Source: Alicyclobacillus acidiphilus NBRC 100859
GTDB lineage: Bacteria > Bacillota > Bacilli > Alicyclobacillales > Alicyclobacillaceae
Direction of reading: 5' to 3'
DNA length: 42,766 nucleotides
Assembly: GCF_001544355.1 (NCBI RefSeq)
Contig: NZ_BCQI01000025.1
Coordinates: forward strand, 1 to 42,766
Under the pieces are notes generated by a model that saw only the letters and a list, made by a program, of their open reading frames with translations, did no database searches and was not told the DNA's origin. Of the stretch, positions 34,769 through 42,368 are shown piece by piece (positions within the stretch are counted from its first letter, which is position 1; each line of letters starts with the position of its first letter). A program made the translations under genes and the position numbers.

Positions 34769-35788
34769 ATGGTGCTCGGCTTGGCGACGATGGCAGATGT
34801 GGCGAAATTGGCTGGTGTTTCCGTGATGACGGTTTCGAGAATTATCAGCGGGAGCGGGAAAGTGAAAGAATCGACGCGCAAAAAAGTTCTGCGCGCCATG
34901 GAACAGGTGAATTACATTCCGAAAGGCTACACGAGGCAGATCATTCAACATGAAATCAGCACGCTGGTACTGATTGTGCCTGATATCACGAATCCGTTTT
35001 TCACGTTCATCGCCCGCGGGATGGAAGACGTGGCAAAGAAACACGATTATCGAGTGTTTTTGGCGAATACCGACGAAAATCTCAACAAGGAAAAGCAGTA
35101 CATTCAGATGAGTATTGAGTTTCACGCTGATGGCGTGCTGATTGCTCCAGTAGGGGACGACTCGAAGTCAAACCTGGAGTTGTTGGAGAAAGAGGAAATC
35201 CCATTTGTGCTGCTCGATCGAGACGTAGAAGGCATCCATGTTGACTTGGTGAAAAGCGACATTGTTGGATCGTCGAAAGCGTTGGTTGAACACCTCATCT
35301 CGCTTGGACATCGGCGTATCGCCATTGTGACGGGACCTTCGAATAACGCCGCCAGTCGGGAGCGCCTTGAAGGTTATCGTCAGGCCATGGCACTGCACAA
35401 CTGCCCATATTCGGAGGCGTGGATCCAGCATTCGTCCATGACGCGGGACAGTGATCCAAAATTTATCGATGAACTCCTGAAACTCGACGAGCCGCCCACC
35501 GCACTGTTCGTCGCCAACATGTTTCAATATGCGCACGCAATCAACCGCTTAACGGAGCTGGGGTTGCGGGTTCCTGAGGACATGAGCATCGTGGGCTTTG
35601 GCAACTCGGATTACCTCGCCGCGGTGGATTCGGCTTTTACATGTGCCGTTCAACCGACGTACAGCTTCGGATCGCTCGGGACACAAATGCTCATCGAAAG
35701 AATTGAGGGGCTTCGGGAGGGACCGCGCCGGATTGTGTTGGAAGCGAATCGGGTCATTCGCCGTTCGACAGCGCCGCTTCGTTCATAA
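34769..35788 (+). CDS. LacI-family transcriptional regulator of the hexuronate genes
   Basis: A 339-residue repressor. The N-terminal HTH reads MADVAKLAGVSVMTVSRIIS, followed by the hinge helix region. The periplasmic-binding-protein-like sensor domain opens with TLVLIVPDITNPFFTFIARG and contains HLISLGHRRIAIVTGP and EDMSIVGFGNSDY. The start is uncertain: ATG 34769 has only GAGG at 11 nt, TTG 34781 would give MATMADVAK, and ATG 34790 MADVAK. The same palindrome lies before this gene, the sugar porter and uxaA, which ties it to hexuronate use; the inducer is not known. Confidence 0.88.
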   Translation: MVLGLATMADVAKLAGVSVMTVSRIISGSGKVKESTRKKVLRAMEQVNYIPKGYTRQIIQHEISTLVLIVPDITNPFFTFIARGMEDVAKKHDYRVFLANTDENLNKEKQYIQMSIEFHADGVLIAPVGDDSKSNLELLEKEEIPFVLLDRDVEGIHVDLVKSDIVGSSKALVEHLISLGHRRIAIVTGPSNNAASRERLEGYRQAMALHNCPYSEAWIQHSSMTRDSDPKFIDELLKLDEPPTALFVANMFQYAHAINRLTELGLRVPEDMSIVGFGNSDYLAAVDSAFTCAVQPTYSFGSLGTQMLIERIEGLREGPRRIVLEANRVIRRSTAPLRS

Positions 35789-35803
35789 ATTCGAAGTCAT
35801 CAA

Positions 35804-35847
35804 TGTTTAAATTAACATTGACACATGAAACGAATTAACTTCATACT
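35804..35847 (+). promoter_or_regulatory. Operator and promoter of the sugar porter gene
   Basis: The palindrome TGTTTAAATTAACA (35804-35817) directly abuts a consensus -35 TTGACA (35818-35823). The best -10 is CATACT (35842-35847) at 18 bp. Confidence 0.6.
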
Positions 35848-35864
35848 ATGTTATATAGTTCATA

Positions 35865-35878
35865 TGAAAGCGCTTTTA
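35865..35878. promoter_or_regulatory. Catabolite-responsive element (cre)
   Basis: TGAAAGCGCTTTTA matches the CcpA cre consensus except near the last positions. It lies just downstream of the predicted transcript start of the transporter, the position for repression by preferred sugars. Confidence 0.7.
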
Positions 35879-35980
35879 TTTGTTTCGAGAGAGGAGTGAG
35901 TGTCTTCTCCGGTATACATGGATGCGCTGTCATCATGCTGAAGAGAAATCATCATTCGAGACGGAAAGGTGGAAAAGGGC

Positions 35981-37393
35981 ATGACTGAGACAAGTGCCGC
36001 AGTGTCTGACGCCGCAGATTCGAAACCAGGCGCCGGGTACATTACGGTCGTTGTCATCATCGCTTCACTCGGAGGCTTGTTGTTTGGTTACGACACGGGC
36101 GTCATTTCGGGCGCAAATGGTTTTTTGCAAACGGAGTTTCACATGTCGACTGCGATGACGGGGCTGGTTTCGAGCAGTATCGACCTTGGTGCGATGCTCG
36201 GTGTTCTGATTGCCGGCTTGTTGGGGGATAAATTAGGGCGCAAGAAAGCCCTGTTGATCGCTGGGCTGACATTCATCTTGTGCAGTATGCTCACGGCGTT
36301 TGCCAACGGTGTATGGGTGCTCGTCATCGGAAGGTTTTGCGGAGGGATTGGTATTGGTCTGGCTTCTTTGTTGTCTCCGCTCTACATCGCCGAGATTGCG
36401 CCTGCTAAGATTCGAGGTCGTCTGGTGGCCTCCAACCAATTAGCGATTGTTAGCGGCATTTTTATTGTCTACTTCGTCAACGCGGCCATCGTCAGCACGC
36501 ATACTGCGGCCTGGAACCAGACGACGGGCTGGCGCTGGATGTTTGGTATGGGTATCATCCCAGGTCTCATTTTCTTCTTCTTGCTCTTTTTCGTACCCGA
36601 AAGTCCAAGGTATCTGGTGACCCGGGGCAACGAGCAGGGAGCGCTGTCGATTCTCAATCGCGTCAGAGACCGGAAGTCTGCCCAAACCGAATTGCAGGAT
36701 ATCCGTGCATCGATTCAGGAGGTGCCGGATTCGTTCTGGAAAGAGGTTTTCAGTCCCGGCATCCGCAAGGCCCTCTTCATTGGCGTCCTGCTTGCCGTTT
36801 TCCAACAATTCACCGGGACCAACGCCGTTGGCTACTATGCACCGATGATCTTTAAAGCAGCAGGGGCCGGAGCGAACGCTTCTTTCTACGATACGGTCAT
36901 TGTGGGCGCCATCAAAGTGGTGTTTGTCATTGTCCTGATGCTGATTGTCGATCGCATTGGTAGAAAGCGCTTACTGGTGTGGAATGGCTGGTTCATGGCC
37001 CTCTTCCTGGTCGTGCTTGGCATTGCGTTCGCCATGCCGCATATGCTCACGTGGCTGGTTCTGGCACTTGTCTTCCTTCACACCATTGCGTATGAGCTGT
37101 CTTGGGGCGGCGGGGTCTGGATTGTTCTCTCCGAAATTTATCCGACCAGCATTCGCGGCAGGGCCATGTCGATCGCGTCGTTTGCGCTTTGGTTTGCGAC
37201 CTACTTAGTTGCGCAGTTTTTCCCCATCCTGCTCAAGGCAATTGGCGGGACCTGGACGTTCTGGATCTTCGCGGTGTTCTGCATCGTGATGGCTGTCTTC
37301 ATGCAGAGGGTGGCGCCGGAAACGAGCAAGAAGACCATGGAACGGATTCAGGCGGACTGGCTGCACCAAAGTGACGCCTCCATTGGCAAATAA
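35981..37393 (+). CDS. Sugar-porter family MFS transporter
   Basis: A 12-helix proton symporter of 470 residues in the sugar porter (SP) family. Family motifs are GGLLFGYDTGVISGA near the N-terminus, GDKLGRKKALL, PESPRYLVTRG, QQFTGTNAVGYYAP, DRIGRKRLL and LSEIYPTSIRGRAMS. The ATG at 35981 is preferred, with GAAAGGTGG 8 nt upstream. It shares its operator with uxaA and the LacI gene, so its substrate is probably a hexuronate such as galacturonate or glucuronate. Hexuronate transporters in enteric bacteria belong to a different MFS family, which makes this assignment an inference. Confidence 0.9.
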   Translation: MTETSAAVSDAADSKPGAGYITVVVIIASLGGLLFGYDTGVISGANGFLQTEFHMSTAMTGLVSSSIDLGAMLGVLIAGLLGDKLGRKKALLIAGLTFILCSMLTAFANGVWVLVIGRFCGGIGIGLASLLSPLYIAEIAPAKIRGRLVASNQLAIVSGIFIVYFVNAAIVSTHTAAWNQTTGWRWMFGMGIIPGLIFFFLLFFVPESPRYLVTRGNEQGALSILNRVRDRKSAQTELQDIRASIQEVPDSFWKEVFSPGIRKALFIGVLLAVFQQFTGTNAVGYYAPMIFKAAGAGANASFYDTVIVGAIKVVFVIVLMLIVDRIGRKRLLVWNGWFMALFLVVLGIAFAMPHMLTWLVLALVFLHTIAYELSWGGGVWIVLSEIYPTSIRGRAMSIASFALWFATYLVAQFFPILLKAIGGTWTFWIFAVFCIVMAVFMQRVAPETSKKTMERIQADWLHQSDASIGK

Positions 37394-37404
37394 CATCCGT
37401 GGAA

Positions 37405-37424
37405 GATGTTTCTGCAGAAACATC
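37405..37424. repeat. Perfect 20-bp palindrome
   Basis: GATGTTTCTGCAGAAACATC, between the transporter stop and its terminator. As RNA it would form an 8-bp stem with a TGCA loop. Confidence 0.6.
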
Positions 37425-37430
37425 GGGGAC

Positions 37431-37464
37431 ATGCGGCCGCAAAACAGGTGGCCGCATTTCTTAA
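37431..37464 (+). terminator. Terminator after the sugar porter gene
   Basis: ATGCGGCC (37431-37438) pairs with GGCCGCAT (37450-37457), followed by TTCTTAA. Confidence 0.65.
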
Positions 37465-37487
37465 CAGCAGAATGTTTGTATAATGAA

Positions 37488-37520
37488 TTGATTATCGTAT
37501 CTATAGTGTTATATTTAACA
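37488..37520 (+). promoter_or_regulatory. Promoter and operator of uxaABC
   Basis: TTGATT (37488-37493) and TATATT (37510-37515) are 16 bp apart. The palindrome TGTTATATTTAACA (37507-37520) covers the -10, so bound repressor would block polymerase directly. The implied start near 37522 supports the uxaA start at 37552. Confidence 0.65.
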
Positions 37521-37551
37521 GTGAGACCTGCAGATGAGATGGGATGAGATC

Positions 37552-39054
37552 ATGGGGACAGTAAGAGCGCTGCGCATTCATGAAAGCGATAACGTGCTGA
37601 TTGCCGTGGAATCTGTCGCTGCTGGCGACACCGTCGTGTTTGCGGGCGGAGCCATACAGGCGCTGGAGGCGGTTCCGCGTGGGCACAAAATCAGTCTTAC
37701 AGACCTGGCCGAAGGAGAACCGGTCATCAAGTACGGGTATCCGATTGGACACGCCACAGCGTCGATTGCCAAGGGTAGCTGGGTGCACACGCATAATGTG
37801 AGGACCAATCTAAGTGGAAAGGAAATCTACCGCTACGAGCCCGTGGCGAGGCGTGCCCTGGTCGGGAATCCGGATCTGCCAACGTCGTTTGAGGGCTATG
37901 TGCGTGAGAACGGCGAGGTCGGGATTCGGAACGAAATTTGGATTCTGAACACCGTCGGTTGTGTGAATAAAACAGCGGAAACGCTGGCGAGGATGGCAGA
38001 CACAGAATTCCGCGGCGACGGGATTGACGGCGTCTATCATTTTGCGCACCCCTATGGCTGCTCTCAACTGGGCGATGATTTGAAGTATACGCAGCAGGCG
38101 TTGGCTGGACTGGCACGGCATCCGAATGCTGCTGGCGTCCTCGTGATTGGGCTTGGGTGTGAGAACAACCGAATTCAGGCGTTTCGTGCCTGCCTGGAAG
38201 GGATACCTGAAGAAAAAATTCGTTTCCTGTCGCTTCAGGAAGTGGAGGATGAGTACGAGGAAGGCATGCGGCTGCTTCGTGAACTGGCCGCCTATGCGCG
38301 GACCTTTGTACGGGAGTCGGTCCCGCTGGCCCGGCTCAAAGTCGGATTGAAGTGCGGCGGATCCGATGGATTCTCCGGGATTACGGCCAACCCGTTGGTC
38401 GGAGCCGTGTCCGATTTGGTGGTGGCGAATGGAGGCACTTCACTCCTGACCGAGGTGCCGGAGATGTTTGGCGCGGAAACGATTCTTATGAACCGCGCGG
38501 CGAATGAAGCTGTATTTGGCAAGGTTGTGTCGTTGATCGACGACTTTAAGGACTACTACACGCGTCACGGTCAAGTCATTTACGAGAACCCTTCACCAGG
38601 CAATAAGGACGGCGGTATCACGACGCTGGAAGAAAAGTCGCTGGGGTGCATTCAAAAGGGGGGCACTGCGGCGGTGGTCGACGTGTTGCCCTATGGGGCC
38701 CCATCGACCCAACCTGGACTCAGCCTCGTACAATCGCCAGGCAATGACATGGTATCGGTGACCGCGTTGACGGCCGCAGGGGCGCACCTGATTCTATTTA
38801 CCACCGGGCGAGGTACGCCGATGGGTGCGGCCGTCCCGACCCTGAAAATTTCGACGAACACGAGCCTGTTCGAGAAGAAGAAGAACTGGATTGATTTCAA
38901 TGCCGGCGGTTTGGTTGAGGGTGAAGACAAAGCTGAGCTCGCAGTCTCGCTGTATCGAATGGTCATTGATGTCGCTTCCGGCCGCATGAAAACCAGAAAT
39001 GAACAGAATGGGTTTCGTGAAATCGCGATCTTCAAGGACGGTGTGACGCTGTGA
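37552..39054 (+). CDS. uxaA: Altronate dehydratase
   Basis: Dehydrates D-altronate to 2-keto-3-deoxygluconate, the last of the three uxa steps. The N-terminal SAF domain (about residues 1-95) is followed by the UxaA catalytic domain, with segments GYVRENGEVGIRNEIWI, FAHPYGCSQLGDD, KCGGSDGFSGITANP, NPSPGNKDGGITTLEEKSLG and GRGTPMGAAVPTLKIS. Length 500. The start at 37552 fits the predicted transcript start; ATG 37534 would leave a very short leader. The conserved cysteines and the N-terminal histidine cluster fit an iron-dependent enzyme. It overlaps uxaB by four bases. Confidence 0.94.
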   Translation: MGTVRALRIHESDNVLIAVESVAAGDTVVFAGGAIQALEAVPRGHKISLTDLAEGEPVIKYGYPIGHATASIAKGSWVHTHNVRTNLSGKEIYRYEPVARRALVGNPDLPTSFEGYVRENGEVGIRNEIWILNTVGCVNKTAETLARMADTEFRGDGIDGVYHFAHPYGCSQLGDDLKYTQQALAGLARHPNAAGVLVIGLGCENNRIQAFRACLEGIPEEKIRFLSLQEVEDEYEEGMRLLRELAAYARTFVRESVPLARLKVGLKCGGSDGFSGITANPLVGAVSDLVVANGGTSLLTEVPEMFGAETILMNRAANEAVFGKVVSLIDDFKDYYTRHGQVIYENPSPGNKDGGITTLEEKSLGCIQKGGTAAVVDVLPYGAPSTQPGLSLVQSPGNDMVSVTALTAAGAHLILFTTGRGTPMGAAVPTLKISTNTSLFEKKKNWIDFNAGGLVEGEDKAELAVSLYRMVIDVASGRMKTRNEQNGFREIAIFKDGVTL

Positions 39055-40547
39055 CTGTCCTGCTGACGCGAGACCACTGTCCAGATCAAGCGCTGTTGCA
39101 ATTGCCGGATCGGGTGATTCAGATTGGCGAGGGGAATTTTCTCCGCGGTTTTGTCGACTGGATGATCCACCAACTGAACAAACACCAGCTGTTTTGCGGT
39201 CGGATTGTGGTGGTTGCGCCACGGCCCACCGGACGAGCGAATATTGAGCGCTTGAATGCGCAGGACGGCTTGTTTACCGTTTGGCTCCGCGGCGTTCGGG
39301 AAGGCGTCAAGGTCGATGAGCGGGACATCGTGTCGTCTGTGAGCCGCGGGATCGACCCGTATCAACAATGGGACGAATTTCTCGCCTGTGCGGAGAATCC
39401 AACCATCGAAATTGTCGTGTCCAATACGACGGAATCGGGGATCCAATACATCCGTGAGGACTATCAGGAAGGCGTGCCTCTGCAGTCTTTTCCGGGCAAG
39501 TTAACCGCCTACTTGCTCCACAGATACAACCACTTCCAAGGGGCGGCAACGGCTGGCATGACCATCGTGCCTTGTGAACTGCTGGACGATAACGGGGATC
39601 GGCTGCGTGACGTGGTGTTGCAGCATGCGCGGGACTGGGGACTGCCAGCCGCGTTTCGCGAGTGGGTTCAGCAGCACAACCACTTCTGCAATACCTTGGT
39701 CGATCGCATTGTGACTGGCTTCCCTACGGGTGACGACGCACACGAATTGCTGGCGCAACTGCCGTATCGCGATGCGCTTGTCACGGTGGGAGAACCGTTT
39801 CACCTGTGGGTGGTTGAAGCCGATGAACGCCTGCGCACGCTTTGGCCGTTCGAGCAAATCGGGTTGAATGTGGCTTATGTCTCGGATATTCGGCCCTATC
39901 GCACCCAGAAAGTCCGGATCTTAAACGGCTTGCATACGGCGATGTGTGCAGCCGGTATGTTACTGGGCGTACAGACGGTCAGGGAGGCCGTGAACCATCC
40001 GGTCGTCGGACCGTTTGTCCACAGAATGCTGGACGAAGAAATTGTTCCAACCTTACTGGCCAGTCGGGTCGTGTCTGACCGAAGCGGGATCGAACAGTTC
40101 GCGGCGGCTGTCTTTGACCGGTTCGAGAACCCGTTTATCCGTCACGAGCTGAAATCCATCGCTTTGAATGGTCTGTCGAAAATCCGGGTGCGCCTGTTGC
40201 CCACCGTCACGGAGTTCCACAGGCATTCTGGCCGCATCCCTGTCCTTTTGACGGCCGCCTTTGCGACACAGCTTCTTTTTTACCGTGAAGCGGCCGGAGC
40301 GCAGGAAGTACAGGACGACCCAGCGCTGCTTGAAAGGGTTTCAGCGATTTGGCGCAGTGAACCGGACATCGGCCTGCGGCCAGTTGTCGAAAAGCTGCTT
40401 GGCGATCCCGCCCTGTGGGGGGAGGACCTGAATCAAATCGACGGGTTTTGCGAAGCCGTCGTCGACTTCATGATGCAAACTCGGGCACACGGACTGGAAA
40501 CCGCGTTGGAGTCTCTGGTGTCTACCGTGAGGCAGACGTCAACATGA
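39051..40547 (+). CDS. uxaB: Tagaturonate reductase (altronate oxidoreductase)
   Basis: Reduces D-tagaturonate to D-altronate with NADH, the middle step of galacturonate breakdown. It is a mannitol-dehydrogenase-family protein of 498 residues. The N-terminal Rossmann segment RVIQIGEGNFLRGFVDW (21-37) and VVSNTTESGI are the UxaB versions of the family motifs. The C-terminal domain has YRTQKVRILNGLHTAM. The GTG start overlaps the uxaA stop. The partner genes favour tagaturonate over fructuronate as substrate. Confidence 0.92.
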   Translation: MTVLLTRDHCPDQALLQLPDRVIQIGEGNFLRGFVDWMIHQLNKHQLFCGRIVVVAPRPTGRANIERLNAQDGLFTVWLRGVREGVKVDERDIVSSVSRGIDPYQQWDEFLACAENPTIEIVVSNTTESGIQYIREDYQEGVPLQSFPGKLTAYLLHRYNHFQGAATAGMTIVPCELLDDNGDRLRDVVLQHARDWGLPAAFREWVQQHNHFCNTLVDRIVTGFPTGDDAHELLAQLPYRDALVTVGEPFHLWVVEADERLRTLWPFEQIGLNVAYVSDIRPYRTQKVRILNGLHTAMCAAGMLLGVQTVREAVNHPVVGPFVHRMLDEEIVPTLLASRVVSDRSGIEQFAAAVFDRFENPFIRHELKSIALNGLSKIRVRLLPTVTEFHRHSGRIPVLLTAAFATQLLFYREAAGAQEVQDDPALLERVSAIWRSEPDIGLRPVVEKLLGDPALWGEDLNQIDGFCEAVVDFMMQTRAHGLETALESLVSTVRQTST

Positions 40548-40642
40548 CGGCCACGCGTGCTTCGGATCGATCTCCATTCCGCGTCGAGCCGGTTCTGAAA
40601 CATGTCGAGGATGCGCAAGCAGCCAAGAGATCATCTGGTTGA
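40544..40642 (+). CDS. Possible 32-residue linker ORF between uxaB and uxaC
   Basis: An ORF whose ATG overlaps the uxaB stop (ATGA). It encodes a hydrophilic peptide starting MTATRASDRSPFRVEPVLKH. It may only keep ribosomes moving across the gap. Nothing recognisable. Confidence 0.25.
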   Translation: MTATRASDRSPFRVEPVLKHVEDAQAAKRSSG

Positions 40643-40681
40643 ATGCAGTACGAAAAACCTATGACAGGGAGGAGCATTCAT

Positions 40682-42085
40682 ATGAAAACATTTCTCGACC
40701 ATGACTTTCTGTTGTCCAATGCGACGGCCGCAGCGCTGTATGAGCAGTACGCGAAGGATATGCCGATCATCGACTACCACTGTCATATCAGTCCCGAGCA
40801 AATCTATCGGAACACACCGTTTCGCAATATCACAGATGTCTGGCTTGGCGGAGACCACTACAAGTGGCGCCTGATGCGCGCCAATGGCGTCGATGAAGCC
40901 TTCATCACGGGCGATGCCAGTGACTACGATAAGTTCATGGCGTGGGCCAAGACGGTGCCGATGACCATCGGCAACCCGCTGTATCACTGGTCGCACATGG
41001 AACTGCGCCGGTTTTTCGGAATCGACACCCTGCTTGACGAAACCACTGCGCCGGAGATTTGGGAAAAGACCAATGCAATGCTACAGTCAGACGGGTTCCG
41101 TCCCCGGGACTTCATCACCAAATCCAACGTCGAAGTCGTCTGCACCACCGACGATCCAGCCGACACGCTGGAGTATCACGTGAAACTCAAAGATGATAAG
41201 ACGTTTCCCGTTAAGGTCGTCCCTGCGTTCCGTCCCGACAAAGCCCTGCGCATCACCGCAGACACCTTCGTTCCTTGGCTTCGCCAGATGGAGGAGACCA
41301 GCGGTCGTTCGATCACGGATTATGCCGCGTTGTTGGACGCACTTACAGCGCGGGCCGAGTTCTTCCATGAAGTAGGCTGTCGCACGTCCGATCACGCGCT
41401 GGACACGGTTCCGTATGAACCAACGACGTTTGAAGAAGCGGCAGCGATCTTTCAGAAGGCCATCAGGCACGAGCCCATCAGCTTGTTCGAAGAGAACAAG
41501 TATCGGACGTATACGCTTGTCTTTCTCGGCAAATTGTACGCTCGGCTCGGCTGGGTGATGCAATTGCACATGCACGCCGCTCGCAATAACAACACCCGCA
41601 TGTTCCAAAGCCTCGGTCCGGATACTGGCAATGATGCGATGTACGACGGTCAGTTGGCGTTGTCGTTGGGTCAGTTGCTGGATGCGCTGGAGCAGGAGGA
41701 TGGGCTGCCAAAGACGATTCTGTATTCGTTGAACCCAAAAGACTTCCCGGTCCTTGCCGCATGGATGGGCAGCTTCCAAGGTGGCGGCATTCCAGGGAAA
41801 ATGCAACTCGGTGCCGCCTGGTGGTTCAACGACACCAAGGCGGGCATGTTGAATCAAATGCAGGTCCTGGCGGACATCGGGCTCTTGAGCCGGTTCGTCG
41901 GTATGCTGACCGATTCGAGAAGCTTCCTGTCGTACCCGCGGCATGAGTACTTCAGGCGGCTGCTCTGTGACTTGTTCGGCCGTTGGGTCGAACAAGGCGA
42001 AGCGCCAAACGATATGGAGCTGTTGGGCCGAATCATTCAGGGCATTTGCTACGGCAACGCCAAAGCCTACTTCCAGTTCTCGTGA
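40682..42085 (+). CDS. uxaC: Glucuronate (uronate) isomerase
   Basis: Interconverts D-galacturonate with D-tagaturonate and D-glucuronate with D-fructuronate, the first step of the pathway. It belongs to the amidohydrolase superfamily. The N-terminal HxH metal-site motif is in PIIDYHCHISPEQIY. WLGGDHYKWRLMRANGVDE, VVCTTDDPADTLEYH, MQLHMHAARNNNTRMF and LTDSRSFLSYPRHEYFRR follow, all typical of UxaC. Length 467. The ATG at 40682 has GGGAGGAG about 9 nt upstream; reading from 40643 adds a stretch without a ribosome site. Closed by a strong terminator. Confidence 0.95.
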   Translation: MKTFLDHDFLLSNATAAALYEQYAKDMPIIDYHCHISPEQIYRNTPFRNITDVWLGGDHYKWRLMRANGVDEAFITGDASDYDKFMAWAKTVPMTIGNPLYHWSHMELRRFFGIDTLLDETTAPEIWEKTNAMLQSDGFRPRDFITKSNVEVVCTTDDPADTLEYHVKLKDDKTFPVKVVPAFRPDKALRITADTFVPWLRQMEETSGRSITDYAALLDALTARAEFFHEVGCRTSDHALDTVPYEPTTFEEAAAIFQKAIRHEPISLFEENKYRTYTLVFLGKLYARLGWVMQLHMHAARNNNTRMFQSLGPDTGNDAMYDGQLALSLGQLLDALEQEDGLPKTILYSLNPKDFPVLAAWMGSFQGGGIPGKMQLGAAWWFNDTKAGMLNQMQVLADIGLLSRFVGMLTDSRSFLSYPRHEYFRRLLCDLFGRWVEQGEAPNDMELLGRIIQGICYGNAKAYFQFS

Positions 42086-42102
42086 TGCGCGAACGCGTTG
42101 CG

Positions 42103-42135
42103 GGGCCTTACGAGGTGAGTCGTGGGGCCCTTTTT
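42103..42135 (+). terminator. Terminator of uxaABC
   Basis: GGGCCTTACGA (42103-42113) pairs with TCGTGGGGCCC (42120-42130) over 11 bp including two G-U pairs, followed by five Ts. Confidence 0.85.
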
Positions 42136-42240
42136 CCGTTACGGCTGTTTGTCGTCAAGTAAAAATACCCGCTTTCATCATCGATATTATGTCTACACCA
42201 TTTCGAGAAGGGGCAGGGCACTCTATACGGAGAGGCGGGC

Positions 42241-42342
42241 ATGGTAGCCTGGTTGGCTGCCAAAACCCTTGTGGTGGCGGCACTTTGGCTAATCCGTGCC
42301 CGTAGAGGCTCCGTGTCAAGTGCCCGGTCATTTACCAGTTGA
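42241..42342 (+). CDS. Possible 33-residue membrane peptide
   Basis: An ATG with GGAGAGG about 6 nt upstream opens a 33-residue ORF: a hydrophobic stretch (VAWLAAKTLVVAALWLI) followed by a basic, serine-rich tail (RARRGS and on). The layout is that of a single-pass small membrane peptide. It lies alone between the uxa terminator and the repeat array. No family is recognised and no clear promoter is seen. Confidence 0.4.
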   Translation: MVAWLAAKTLVVAALWLIRARRGSVSSARSFTS

Positions 42343-42368
42343 TGACGATTATTCGGGGTAAGTCACCA

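Noticed and set aside
42180-42340. Structured riboswitch-like RNA after uxaC
   Set aside because: Several short GC stems can be drawn but none matches a riboswitch class I know, and no gene is placed to be controlled.
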